Source: JBBIQS01 sp037442205 | GTDB taxonomy: Bacteria; Myxococcota; Myxococcia; Myxococcales; UBA5297 | Direction of reading: 5' to 3' | Assembly: GCA_037442205.1 (NCBI GenBank) | Contig: JBBIQS010000059.1 | Span: 1 to 50,086 of the forward strand | DNA: 50,086 bases | Shown here: positions 1-8,197 of the stretch, one piece after another | Layout of the letters: each line of letters starts with the position of its first letter | How positions within the stretch are numbered: the first letter of the stretch is position 1 | Notes under the pieces: model-generated | Told to the model about the DNA's origin: nothing | Database searches by the model: none | What the model saw: the letters and a program-made list of their open reading frames with translations, nothing else | Made by a program: the position numbers and the translations under genes

Positions 1-60
1 GGCGGCGGGACCGATGCCGGCGGCGGCGGCGGGACGGACGCCGGCGGCGGCGGCGGGACC
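1..60 (+). repeat. Tandem GGC-rich linker repeat
   Basis: A repeat of about 24 bases with core GGCGGCGGCGGCGGGACSGA encodes Gly5-Thr-Asp-Ala units in the stalk of the first lipoprotein. The array continues past the left window edge, so its copy number is unknown. Such low-complexity coding repeats can vary in length by slippage. Confidence 0.7.
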
Positions 61-648
61 ATCACCCCCGCCAACTGCACCCCGATCGACAACACCGGCT
101 GCACCGGCAGCGACCAGTGCACCATCGCCACCCTGACCCAGGTCGGGAACAACCTCAACGTCCAGCTGGGCTGCGGCGCGGTGGGCACCGGCGCCCAGGG
201 CGCTACCTGCAGCAGCTCGCTGGAGTGCGGCGCCAAGGAGGCCTGCCTGGCGCTGGGCGGCCCCGGCAAGTGCGTGGGCTTCTGCGCCGGCGCCAGCAAC
301 ACCCCCTGCACCGGCACCGCCGCCGCCCCGACCAGCTGCTCGCTGATCACTGCCAGCGCCGACTGGGGCGTCTGCCTGCCGGTCACCCCCTGCGACATCT
401 TCGCCCAGAGCGGCTGCAAGACGGGCGAGGCCTGCTACCCGGCCTCGGGCGGCTTCGGCTGCGCCCAGACCAACAACGTCGCCGACGGCGCTGCCTGCCA
501 GTTCCTCAACGACTGCGTGGGCGGCGACATCTGCGCCAACATCAACGGCGCCGGCAAGTGCGTGAAGATCTGCAAGGTGGGCGGCACCCCGGCCTGCACC
601 ACCGGCACCTGCACCGACACCGGCAAGGGCTTCGGGATCTGCAAGTAG
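1..648 (+). CDS. Cys-rich surface lipoprotein, 5' truncated by window edge
   Basis: The reading frame is open from base 1 and ends with TAG at 648, so the N-terminus lies outside the window. The visible part starts with a flexible Gly-rich linker containing GTDAGG units, followed by about 195 residues with regularly spaced cysteines (for example SSSLECGAKEACLALGG and ACYPASGGFGC). It is a clear paralogue of the next gene, with the same cysteine spacing and shared motifs (CTPxxNxGC, ACYPASGGFGC). By comparison with that paralogue it is probably an exported lipoprotein with a disulfide-rich outer domain. No enzymatic motif is seen. Confidence 0.75.
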   Translation, partial: GGGTDAGGGGGTDAGGGGGTITPANCTPIDNTGCTGSDQCTIATLTQVGNNLNVQLGCGAVGTGAQGATCSSSLECGAKEACLALGGPGKCVGFCAGASNTPCTGTAAAPTSCSLITASADWGVCLPVTPCDIFAQSGCKTGEACYPASGGFGCAQTNNVADGAACQFLNDCVGGDICANINGAGKCVKICKVGGTPACTTGTCTDTGKGFGICK

Positions 649-670
649 TCTCAGCGGTTTGCGGCATCTG

Positions 671-713
671 AGCGGCCGGCGGGCTCCCCATGAGCTCGCC
701 GGCCGCTCTTTTT
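671..713 (+). terminator. Rho-independent terminator
   Basis: A 16-bp stem (671-686 with 692-707, one G-U pair) closes a 5-base loop and is followed by CTTTTT. It sits 22 bases after the stop of the first lipoprotein gene and 43 bases before the next start. It should separate transcription of the two paralogues. Confidence 0.9.
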
Positions 714-755
714 GGGTTTCTTGGCTACAATGCCCCGACCCTCACGGAGCCGCGC

Positions 756-1505
756 ATGACCTTTCGCCTGTTGCCCCTCTCGCTGGCCGCGCTGCTGTGC
801 GCCTGCGGGACCAGCACCTCCACCGCCGACGCCGGCCAGCCCGAGGATGCCGGGGATCCGGCCGACGCCGGCGGCAGCGAAGCCGACGCCTCGACCCCCG
901 ACGCCGGCGCAGGCCGCGATGCCAGCACCACCCCGGTCGACTGCACCCCCAACTCCAACGCCGGCTGTCCCAGTGGCAGCCAGTGCACCGTCCTCGGCTT
1001 CGACTCCAACGGGATACTGCAGCTGACCTGCGAGCAGGTCGGCACCGGGGCCAAGGGCTCCGCCTGCACCACCTCGATGGACTGCGGACCCAAGCTGGGC
1101 TGCCTGACCATGTCCACCTCCGAGGCCACCTGCATGGCCTTCTGCGACAGCAGCACCAGGTGCCAGGGCAGCGCCGCGATCCCGGAGAACTGCGGCAAAC
1201 TGGTGAGCGGCGCCTCGTGGGGGCTCTGCTTCTCCCTGCCGCCCTGCGACCCGTTCGCCCAGGTCTGCCTTGCCGCCGGCCGGGCCTGCTATCCGGCCAG
1301 CGGCGGCTTCGGCTGCATGCCCGAGGGAAGCCTGCAGCCCGGCGCCGACTGCACCCGCATCAATGCCTGCGCCAAGGGCTCGGCCTGCGACGCCAGCTCT
1401 GCCACCTGCCGGACCCTCTGCAACCCCGACGTCACCCCCAGCACCTGCCCTGGCCAGGCCGCCTGCGCCAAGCAGCCCTCCGCCAACTACGGCTACTGCC
1501 CGTAA
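756..1505 (+). CDS. Cys-rich lipoprotein, paralogue of preceding gene
   Basis: A 249-aa predicted lipoprotein. The start at 756 gives a compact signal peptide (MTFRLLPLSLAALLCAC) with the lipidated Cys in an LCAC lipobox; the in-frame codons upstream would put unrelated residues and the terminator region in front. A DAG-rich stalk follows (about residues 25-60: ADAGQPEDAGDPADAGG), then a disulfide-rich domain with about 20 cysteines aligned with the preceding gene. Likely anchored to the outer membrane and exposed. Both genes probably arose by tandem duplication. No catalytic motif is recognised. Confidence 0.85.
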   Translation: MTFRLLPLSLAALLCACGTSTSTADAGQPEDAGDPADAGGSEADASTPDAGAGRDASTTPVDCTPNSNAGCPSGSQCTVLGFDSNGILQLTCEQVGTGAKGSACTTSMDCGPKLGCLTMSTSEATCMAFCDSSTRCQGSAAIPENCGKLVSGASWGLCFSLPPCDPFAQVCLAAGRACYPASGGFGCMPEGSLQPGADCTRINACAKGSACDASSATCRTLCNPDVTPSTCPGQAACAKQPSANYGYCP

Positions 1506-1522
1506 TCCCTGAGAGATCCGAC

Positions 1523-2542
1523 ATGCGCCTCATCCTTGCCCTGCTGCTCGTCCTCTCCGCCTGCGGCTCCCCCACCGCCAATGGGGAAGCCCCCGACGCC
1601 TCCGCTTCCTCCGACCTCGACGCGGGCGCGACCAGCGACGGCGGATCGAGCGCGCCGGACGCCGGCGGCACATCCACCGACGCGGGAGCCCTCACCGACG
1701 CCGGCGCTGGCGGCCAGTTCCGGGTCGAGACCACCAACGTCACCACCACCTTCCAGGCCGTCTGGGGCTCGAGCACCGACAACGTCTACGCGGTGGGCTT
1801 CGGCGGAACCGCGGTGCGCTGGAACGGCAGCGCCTTCAGCCCCGAGACGGTGCCGGCCACTTCCTCGGCACTGGTGGCCATCACCGGCACCGGCCCGGAC
1901 GACATCTGGATGACCGGCACCACCCAGGCCCTGTTCCACAAGACCGCCGCCGGATGGAGCAGCAAGACCGACTTCGCCACCAGCAGCAGCCAGTACGGCC
2001 TGCTGGCCTTCTCCGCCTCCGACATCTTCGCCGTCGGCCAGAGCGGGACCGGGCACCGCTACAACGGGACCAGCTGGTCGCCTCTGGACACCGGCGCCAC
2101 CCTCTGGCTGCGGACGGTGTGGGGCGCGGCCCCCAACGACGTCTGGATCGGCGGGCTGGGCGGGACCCTGCGGCACTGGACCGGCCAGTCGGCGGTGACG
2201 GTCGATCCGGGCGTCACCGGTGGCCTCTACGGGATCTGGGGCAGCAGCGCCTCGGACATCTGGGCGGCCTGCGGCGGCGGCGACATCCTCCACTACACCA
2301 CCAGCGCCGGCTGGAAGCCCGTCTCCCCCAAGCCCACCACCCAGAACCTCCACGCAATCTGGGGAAGCTCGGCCAGCTCGGTTTGGGCGGTGGGCAACGC
2401 CGGGACCATCCTCCACAACGACGGATCCGGCTGGGCCCAGTATCCCAGCCCGACCACCGAGGATCTGTGGGGCCTGTTCGGAGTCGGCGGCGAGGTGTGG
2501 GCGGTGGGCGCCAAAGGCACCGCGGTGCACCTGCGCCCCTGA
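1523..2542 (+). CDS. Lipoprotein with WGSS/GxxGT beta-propeller-like repeats
   Basis: A 339-aa protein starting 17 bases after the previous stop, so probably cotranscribed with it. The signal peptide MRLILALLLVLSACG has an LSAC lipobox. An acidic DAG stalk (to about residue 70) precedes repeats of the pattern VWGSSxxDVYAVGxxGTxxxWNG, seen at least six times (VWGSSTDNVYAVG, IWGSSASDIWAAC, IWGSSASSVWAVG). Such repeats form beta-propeller surface proteins common in myxobacterial genomes. Ligand and role are unknown. It shares the DAG stalk with its upstream neighbours. Confidence 0.85.
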   Translation: MRLILALLLVLSACGSPTANGEAPDASASSDLDAGATSDGGSSAPDAGGTSTDAGALTDAGAGGQFRVETTNVTTTFQAVWGSSTDNVYAVGFGGTAVRWNGSAFSPETVPATSSALVAITGTGPDDIWMTGTTQALFHKTAAGWSSKTDFATSSSQYGLLAFSASDIFAVGQSGTGHRYNGTSWSPLDTGATLWLRTVWGAAPNDVWIGGLGGTLRHWTGQSAVTVDPGVTGGLYGIWGSSASDIWAACGGGDILHYTTSAGWKPVSPKPTTQNLHAIWGSSASSVWAVGNAGTILHNDGSGWAQYPSPTTEDLWGLFGVGGEVWAVGAKGTAVHLRP

Positions 2543-2706
2543 GCGCCAAGCCGATCACCTGCCGGCGATCAAGAACTCTCTCTCCCCGCGCGGCCTCGAT
2601 TGCCGAAAAGGGACAGCCCAGGCGCCCCAAGGGGACCGTTGATCCCTGAAGTCAAAGGGAGCACGGTCTGCCGTCTCGGCCGCAGTCCGGCCGGCGGGGG
2701 AGAGAG

Positions 2707-3087
2707 ATGCGGGGGCCAATCCTGATCGTCGAGGACGATTCCGACACGCGCGAGCTGCTGCGCGAGATCCTCGAGGTCGAGGGCTACCGGGTCGAGACCG
2801 CCGCCGACGGAGGCAAGGCGCTGCGGCTGTTGAAGAGCGCGCGCCCGCAGCTGGTGCTGCTGGACTTGATGCTGCCCGGGCTGAGCGGGCGGGAAATCAT
2901 CCAGGCCATCCGCGCCGACCCGCAGCTGTGCGACCTGCCGGTGGTCGCGCTGTCGGCGTCGGTGTCGCGCCAGCCGCTGGCGCCGGGGGCCACCCGCTTC
3001 TTCTCCAAGCCCTTCCGGCTCAACGAGCTGCTGGAGGCGGTGCAGGAGCTGACCGGCCCGGGGTCCTCGACCCAGCCCTTCGCCTGA
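2707..3087 (+). CDS. Stand-alone CheY-like response regulator
   Basis: A 126-aa single receiver domain with a complete phosphorylation site: acidic pair D10/D11, phospho-acceptor D53 in LVLLDLMLPG, S83 in VVALSAS and K101 in FSKPF. No output domain is present, so signalling must be by protein-protein contact, as for CheY or phosphorelay intermediates. The RBS AGAGAG lies directly before ATG. No kinase is adjacent. The histidine kinase at 14885-17518 lacks its own receiver and could be a distant partner, but that is speculation. Confidence 0.92.
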   Translation: MRGPILIVEDDSDTRELLREILEVEGYRVETAADGGKALRLLKSARPQLVLLDLMLPGLSGREIIQAIRADPQLCDLPVVALSASVSRQPLAPGATRFFSKPFRLNELLEAVQELTGPGSSTQPFA

Positions 3088-3099
3088 GCCCCTTGCGAA

Positions 3100-3462
3100 T
3101 CAGCCCACCGAGACCTTGGCCACCCCGCGCCGGGTCAGCCAGTCGCGCACCCGCTCGCGCTGATCGCCCTGGATCACCAGCGAGTTGTCCTCGACCGCGC
3201 CGCCGCAGCCCAGCGACTGCTTGAGCTCCTTGAGCCACTTGTCCAGCTCGCGGGTCCCCAGGCTCAGCTGCTCGACCACGGTCACTTCCTTGCCGCCCCG
3301 GCCCTTGCGCTCCAGGCGAACCACTGCCTTGGGAGGCCCCTTGGGCGCCGGCTTCTCCCTGGGCGCCGGGCCGGCGGGCAGCTCGCCGCGCTTGCCGCTC
3401 AGCGCGGCGAACGGGTTGTTGAAGGGCGCGGACTTGTCGTCCTTGGGATCGTTGGCGGACAT
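3100..3462 (-). CDS. yciH: SUI1/eIF1-family translation factor (YciH-like)
   Basis: A 120-aa protein. The C-terminal ~70 residues match the SUI1 fold pattern (GKEVTVVEQLSLG, LKELKQSLGCGGAVEDNSL, IQGDQRERVRDWL), as in bacterial YciH and eukaryotic eIF1, which act in start-codon fidelity on the small ribosomal subunit. The N-terminus is a charged, Pro/Lys-rich extension. The start at 3462 is preferred because GGGAG lies 11 bases upstream; an in-frame ATG 12 codons earlier lacks a clear RBS. It converges with the receiver gene and diverges from ycaO. Confidence 0.88.
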   Translation of the reverse strand: MSANDPKDDKSAPFNNPFAALSGKRGELPAGPAPREKPAPKGPPKAVVRLERKGRGGKEVTVVEQLSLGTRELDKWLKELKQSLGCGGAVEDNSLVIQGDQRERVRDWLTRRGVAKVSVG

Positions 3463-3638
3463 GTCGGCAGATTCTCCCGGTCGGCGCGCCCGAGGCAAGC
3501 CGCCCTTCGCCCGGCGGCGCCCCGAATCGTGGTCGAAGAAGGGCGCTCTCCGGCCCTCGGCGACCTCGGAGTCGCGGCGGGAACGCCAGGGCCCGCTTGA
3601 ATCGCCGGGCTTCGGCTGCCATCCTCCCGCGCCCGACG

Positions 3639-4775
3639 ATGCTCAAAGCCCCGCTCACCGAACGCGCCCTCGCCGCGCTGTGCCGCTCGCTGGGAGTGTC
3701 GCGGGTGGCGCGGGTGACCGGCCTGGACCGCAGCGGAATCGAGGTCGCCTGCGCGGTGCGTCCGAACGGGCACGTGCTGCAGGTCTGCAACGGCAAGGGA
3801 CTGGGCTGGGAGCGCGCCCGGGCGTCGGCGGTGCTCGAGGCCGCCGAGCTGTGGGCCGCAGAGCGCGTCAATCCCTCGCGCCTGATCTTCGGCTCGCGCA
3901 ACGAGCTGGCGCCGCGCCTGGGATCCGCGCTGTGGGACCCCGGCGATCTGGGCTCGGCCGGGGAGCTCGCGGCGCCCGAGCTCTGGTCGGACGACACTCG
4001 CATCGCCTGGATGGCCGCGCGCGAGCTCTTCACCGGCGAGGAGGTCCTGGTGCCGGCGCAGGCGCTCTACTGCCCGCCGCAGAGCTCGGTGCCGCTGGGC
4101 CCGGCAGTGGTGCGCTGGACCAGCAACGGCTCGGGAGCCCATCCCCAAGAGGCGCCGGCGATGCTCCACGCGCTGCTGGAGGCGATCGAGCGCGATCAGC
4201 TGGCGCGCGCCTTGCCCTCGGGGTGGACCGCCGCCGAGGTCCGCCGACGCAAGCTGGCCGAACCCACGCTTCCCCAGGAATTGTCCGAGCTTTGCCGGCA
4301 GCTCGCCGGTCGCGATTTCGCCGTCCACCTCTTCGACCTTTCGCCCGAGGAGGGCGCGGTGGGACTGCCGGTGGCCGGTGCGCTGCTGGTCGATCGCCAG
4401 CCCGGGCCGCTGCCGATCACCGCCGGCTACGCCTGCGGCCTGCGCCCCGAGGAGGCCCTGCTGGGAGCGCTGCTCGAGGCGGCCCAGTCGCGGCTGACCG
4501 ACATCCACGGCGCCCGCGACGACGTGGTGGCGCCGGCGCTGGAGCAGGCCCATCGCCTGGCGAGGATCTGCGAGCGGGCCGCCGGAGAGCGCAGCGCCAG
4601 GAAGATGGCGCGCGTTCCGGCGCGCTCGGCGGACCAGGCCGTGGCGCAGGTGCTGCGACGGCTGGGCCGCGTCGGAATTTCGCGCGCCGCCGCCGTCGAC
4701 CTGGCCCCGCCGGAGCTGGGCATCCACGTGATCAAAGTGCTGATCCCCGGAATGCAGGTCTCGGAGTTGCTGTGA
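3639..4775 (+). CDS. ycaO: YcaO-domain cyclodehydratase/thioamidation enzyme
   Basis: A 378-aa protein with the YcaO ATP/Mg signature: GKGLGWERARASAVLEAAE (E67, E70), SNGSGAHPQEAPAMLHALLEAIERD (E181, E184) and AAQSRLTDIHGARDD (about 282-296). YcaO enzymes phosphorylate backbone amides to install azolines or, with a sulfur-delivery partner, thioamides. The C-terminus (IPGMQVSELL) lacks the PxPxP tail of classical azoline synthetases. Its stop overlaps the start of a TfuA gene (GTGA), the arrangement of TfuA-dependent thioamide-forming YcaOs. The start at 3639 avoids a 14-residue upstream extension without motifs. No precursor-peptide gene is recognised nearby, so the substrate could be a protein. 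Confidence 0.9.
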   Translation: MLKAPLTERALAALCRSLGVSRVARVTGLDRSGIEVACAVRPNGHVLQVCNGKGLGWERARASAVLEAAELWAAERVNPSRLIFGSRNELAPRLGSALWDPGDLGSAGELAAPELWSDDTRIAWMAARELFTGEEVLVPAQALYCPPQSSVPLGPAVVRWTSNGSGAHPQEAPAMLHALLEAIERDQLARALPSGWTAAEVRRRKLAEPTLPQELSELCRQLAGRDFAVHLFDLSPEEGAVGLPVAGALLVDRQPGPLPITAGYACGLRPEEALLGALLEAAQSRLTDIHGARDDVVAPALEQAHRLARICERAAGERSARKMARVPARSADQAVAQVLRRLGRVGISRAAAVDLAPPELGIHVIKVLIPGMQVSELL

Positions 4776-5929
4776 GCCGACGCGCGCCAACCGACGAGCT
4801 GGTGGTCTTTCTCGGCCCTTCCCTGCCGGTGGCCGAGGCGATCCAGATCGCGCCGGCGACCTTCCTCCCTCCGGCGCGGCAGGGAGATCTGTGGCGGGCG
4901 CTGTCCCGCCGGCCGGTGGCCATCGCCCTGATCGACGGAGTCTTCGAGTCGCAGCCGTCGGTCTGGCACCGCGAGATCCTGGCGGCGCAGGAGGCGGGGG
5001 TGACGGTCTTCGGCGGCTCGAGCATGGGCGCGCTGCGGGCAGCCGAGCTGTGGACCCGCGGCATGATCGGGGTCGGGCGGATCTTCCGCGACTACCGCGA
5101 CGGCGTGCTCGAGGGCGACGACGAGGTGGCCCTGCTCCACGCCGGTCCCGAGCACGGCCATCGGGCGTTCACCGTGCCGCTGGTCAACGTGCGCTACGCC
5201 GCCGAGCAGGCGCGCGAGGCGGGAGTCCTCACCCGCCGGCAGGAGCGGCGGGTCGTCGACGCCGCATGCGGCCTCTTCTACCAGCACCGCACCTGGCCCG
5301 ACCTGCTCGACGTCGCTGGCTTGAGTCGCTCGCGTCCCGCCTTCGAGCGCTTCCTGGCCAAGGGCGGTCTGGATCTCAAGAGGCTCGACGCCATCGAGTG
5401 CCTGAAGGCGGCCGCCGAGTTCGTGCGCGCCCGGCGCGGCCAGCGGACCGAGCCCGCGGCGCCGACCGTCCCTTCTTCGCTGGTGCGCCGACGCCGGCTC
5501 CTCGACGGCCAGTCGCGCGCCCGCCTCGGCGCGGTCCCCAACGCCGAGGTGCTGGAGGCGCTCTCCCGGCGGCCCGAGGCCGACGAGCTGATCCGCGCCG
5601 GCCTCACTCGGAAGCTGCTGGCCGGCTGGGCCCGGGAGCTGGGACTGCGCGCCAGTCGCTCGCGGATCCGCCGGGCGGAAGCCGCTTGGCGGAGCGCCGC
5701 CGGATTCGGCCCCACGAAGCGAGACCAGTTCTTCGCCACCAGCGGTCTGGACGCGGGCACCGCCAGCGCGCTGCTCGAAGAGCTCGCCCTGGCGGAGCTG
5801 CTGCTGGATCACGCTCCGCGCCTGCTCAGCGATGGCCCGTCGCCGCTGGAAGCCCTGGCCGATCAGGCTCGGATCCTGGGCCTGTGGGCCGAGACGACCC
5901 GGCGCCTGGCCCGGCCGCGCCGCCGCTAG
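4772..5929 (+). CDS. tfuA: TfuA-family partner of YcaO
   Basis: A 385-aa protein beginning with GTG inside the ycaO stop (4-base overlap), so translationally coupled. The N-terminal half is a typical TfuA core: LGPSLP, LIDGVF (53-58), WHREIL (65-70), GGSSMGALRAAEL (81-93), GMIGVG and DDEVALLH (116-123). TfuA proteins are thought to deliver sulfur to YcaO for peptide-backbone thioamidation, as for McrA thioglycine in methanogens and thioamide natural products. The C-terminal ~200 residues are Arg-rich, helical-looking and not recognised; they may bind the substrate. Clear as a family call, open as to target. Confidence 0.9.
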   Translation: MSRRAPTDELVVFLGPSLPVAEAIQIAPATFLPPARQGDLWRALSRRPVAIALIDGVFESQPSVWHREILAAQEAGVTVFGGSSMGALRAAELWTRGMIGVGRIFRDYRDGVLEGDDEVALLHAGPEHGHRAFTVPLVNVRYAAEQAREAGVLTRRQERRVVDAACGLFYQHRTWPDLLDVAGLSRSRPAFERFLAKGGLDLKRLDAIECLKAAAEFVRARRGQRTEPAAPTVPSSLVRRRRLLDGQSRARLGAVPNAEVLEALSRRPEADELIRAGLTRKLLAGWARELGLRASRSRIRRAEAAWRSAAGFGPTKRDQFFATSGLDAGTASALLEELALAELLLDHAPRLLSDGPSPLEALADQARILGLWAETTRRLARPRRR

Positions 5930-6046
5930 CCTCCTGATTTCCCGCAGTGTTTTGGTCAATTTGAGGGCGGACCCGCGGCGGCGGTGTCCGAGCTACAGGA
6001 ACGCAGGTCAGGCATCAAAAGGGAGCAGAGGTTGTTCGAGCGGTGA

Positions 6047-6955
6047 ATGGGCCGACCGTTCGACGACACGCCAGTGAGAGAGGACATCGTGCCCAAGCCG
6101 ATATCGCTGACGCCGTGGAGGGGAATGTCGCCGTCGACGACGCTGGCGGCGTGCCTGCTGGTGGTGGCCCTGCTGGGCCTGGGCGACTGGTGGACCGGCT
6201 ACGAAGCCTCGCTGCTCATCTTCTACCTGGTGCCGATCCTGGTCGGGACCTGGCGCGCAGGCCGGTCGGCCGGGCTCCTGCTGTGCGCCGCGAGCACTGC
6301 GGCCGGAGTGGCCGCCGACCTCGCCGGCGGGCTGGTCTACTCGTCGCCGCTGGTCCACCTCTGGAACCCGGTGGCCTATGCCTCGATGTTCGCCACCATG
6401 ACCGTGGTGCTCGACATCCTGAAGCAGGCGCTCGAGCGCGAGCGGCGGCTGGCGCGGCGCGATCCGCTGACCGGGCTGGCCAACCGCAACGCCTTCTTCG
6501 AGCTCGCCCAGACCGAGGTGGCGCGCTGCCGGCGCTACCGTCGGTCGTTGACGCTGGCCTTCGTCGACTGCGATCACTTCAAGGAGGTCAACGATCGTCT
6601 CGGACACGAGGCGGGCGACCGCTGCCTGCAAGCAGTGGCGGAGGCAATGGAGACCTCGGTCCGGCGGACCGACCTGGCGGCGCGGCTGGGAGGCGACGAG
6701 TTCGCCATGGTCTTCCCCGAACTCGAGGGCGAGCGGGCGCGCGAGGTGGTGGAGAAGGTCAAGGAGCGCCTTGAGGCGGCAATGCGCGCCGGCGGCTGGC
6801 CGGTGACCTTCAGCATCGGAGTGGTCAGCGCCCGCGAGCCCCTCTCCGCCGACGAACTGCTGCGGCGGGCCGACGCGCTGATGTACCTGGTCAAGCGCTC
6901 GGGCCGGAACGCAATCGAGCTCGAGTTCGCCGAGGTCGCAGTGGGGGCGGCGTAG
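6047..6955 (+). CDS. Membrane diguanylate cyclase (GGDEF)
   Basis: A 302-aa protein. The N-terminal ~120 residues hold four or five hydrophobic segments (such as TTLAACLLVVALLGLG and ASLLIFYLVPILVG) resembling a small membrane sensor. The GGDEF domain follows: DPLTGLANRNAF, DCDHFKEVNDRLGHEAGD and an intact active site GGDEF at 215-219. An RxxD inhibitory site (R206-D209) sits five residues before it, so product feedback is expected. It should make c-di-GMP at the inner membrane. There is no EAL domain. The start at 6047 has only a weak GGTGA element; GTG at 6074 is an alternative. Confidence 0.9.
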   Translation: MGRPFDDTPVREDIVPKPISLTPWRGMSPSTTLAACLLVVALLGLGDWWTGYEASLLIFYLVPILVGTWRAGRSAGLLLCAASTAAGVAADLAGGLVYSSPLVHLWNPVAYASMFATMTVVLDILKQALERERRLARRDPLTGLANRNAFFELAQTEVARCRRYRRSLTLAFVDCDHFKEVNDRLGHEAGDRCLQAVAEAMETSVRRTDLAARLGGDEFAMVFPELEGERAREVVEKVKERLEAAMRAGGWPVTFSIGVVSAREPLSADELLRRADALMYLVKRSGRNAIELEFAEVAVGAA

Positions 6956-6974
6956 CCGAACCGCGGTCGTCGCG

Positions 6975-7880
6975 CTAGGCCCGCGCCATCGCCCGCTGCA
7001 AGGCCCGCCGGTTGGCCTTGAGCCAGTCGCCGAATTTCTGCGGCGCGGCACCAGTGAGCTCCTGGAAGTCACCGCTGATCTCCGCGACCCGCCCGGCCTT
7101 GGTGTTGGTGTCGAAGGAAGCCATCACCTCGGCCAGCGGACGGGGCATCCCGATGGCAGCCATCATCCCCTGGATCAGCCCTTCCACCGGGACCTCGACC
7201 ACCGCGATCGCCTTGCCCAACGCGTCGCTGAAGAGCCTGGCCAGCTCGCCGGTAGTGAGGGCCTCGGAACCGGTGAGGGTGTAGGTGGCCTTGCGGGTGT
7301 CGCTCGAAGCCAGCGCCGCGGCGGCAGCCCGAGCGCAGTCCTCGCGCGAGATGTAGGCGACCTGGCCCTCGCCGGCGGCGCTGTGCCACTTTCCGCTGGC
7401 GGCCGCCGCCGGCACGTTCATGAACAGGTTTTCCATGAACCAGCAGTTGCGCAGAATGGTCCAAGACAGCCCGCTGGCGGCCAGTGCCTGCTCGGTGCCC
7501 AGGTGATCCGGAGCGAACAGCAGCGGCGAATTCTCCGGCAGCGGCATCGAGGTGTAGACCACGTGCCTGATTCCGGCTTGAGCCGCGGCCCGGATCGCAT
7601 TCTGGTGCTGCGCCAGCCTCCGGCCGGGGCGGTCCAGGGCGTCGGTGCTGATCAGCAGCATCCGCGTCGCGCCGGCGAAGGCCGCCGGCAGCGAAGCCGG
7701 GTCCTCGAAATCCGCCTTGCGCACGCTCACGCCCTTGGCGGCCAGGGTTTCGAGGCTCTCCGGCTTGCGGGTGGCCGCGACAATCCTGCTCGCCGGGACC
7801 TTGAGCGTCTCCAGCAGGTGGGCGATGACGCGCTGACCGAGGTGCCCGGAGGCGCCGGTGACGAGCAGGGTGTCGGACAT
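6975..7880 (-). CDS. qorB: NmrA-like NAD(P)H:quinone oxidoreductase (QorB/YtfG type)
   Basis: A 301-aa short-chain dehydrogenase of the NmrA group. The Rossmann motif TGASGHLG is at residues 8-15. The body contains VYTSMPLPENSPLLFAPDHL, TEQALAASGLSWTILRN and YISREDCARAAAAALAS, in the layout of E. coli QorB, which reduces quinones with NADPH. The start at 7880 is supported by GAAAGG 8 bases upstream; the longer frame adds 18 residues without family similarity. It converges with the diguanylate cyclase gene 19 bases away. Substrate is not certain. Confidence 0.82.
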   Translation of the reverse strand: MSDTLLVTGASGHLGQRVIAHLLETLKVPASRIVAATRKPESLETLAAKGVSVRKADFEDPASLPAAFAGATRMLLISTDALDRPGRRLAQHQNAIRAAAQAGIRHVVYTSMPLPENSPLLFAPDHLGTEQALAASGLSWTILRNCWFMENLFMNVPAAAASGKWHSAAGEGQVAYISREDCARAAAAALASSDTRKATYTLTGSEALTTGELARLFSDALGKAIAVVEVPVEGLIQGMMAAIGMPRPLAEVMASFDTNTKAGRVAEISGDFQELTGAAPQKFGDWLKANRRALQRAMARA

Positions 7881-8197
7881 GCCAGGCCTTTCGAGCGAAC
7901 GACGGCAGGAAATGGAGCTCCGCATCCTCTCCAAATCGCCGTCAATTTCACTTGGATTCCGGCCGGCGCAATTGGTCGCGGCTCACGGCAGGGGTCTTGC
8001 CCACTGACATCCAGGTCGCCGGGCCGAGGAAGTCGGCATGACCCCCGCAAGCCCACGGGAAGACTGGCCGAGCCGTGCCCGATCCGCGATGTCCTCGACC
8101 GGATCGGCGCTGTCGGCTCGCCGATCGGCAAGGCGTTGCGAGAAGCTCTTCCCCCTATCCCTCGCCGCGCCTGGGGCCTTGCTGCTGAACCGCCCAG
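7881..8197. other. Gene-free stretch between two minus-strand genes
   Basis: These 317 bases hold no ORF with coding character and no strong hairpin. They probably contain the promoter of the QorB-like gene, with an AT-richer patch at about 7925-7975. Nothing else is recognised. Confidence 0.4.
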
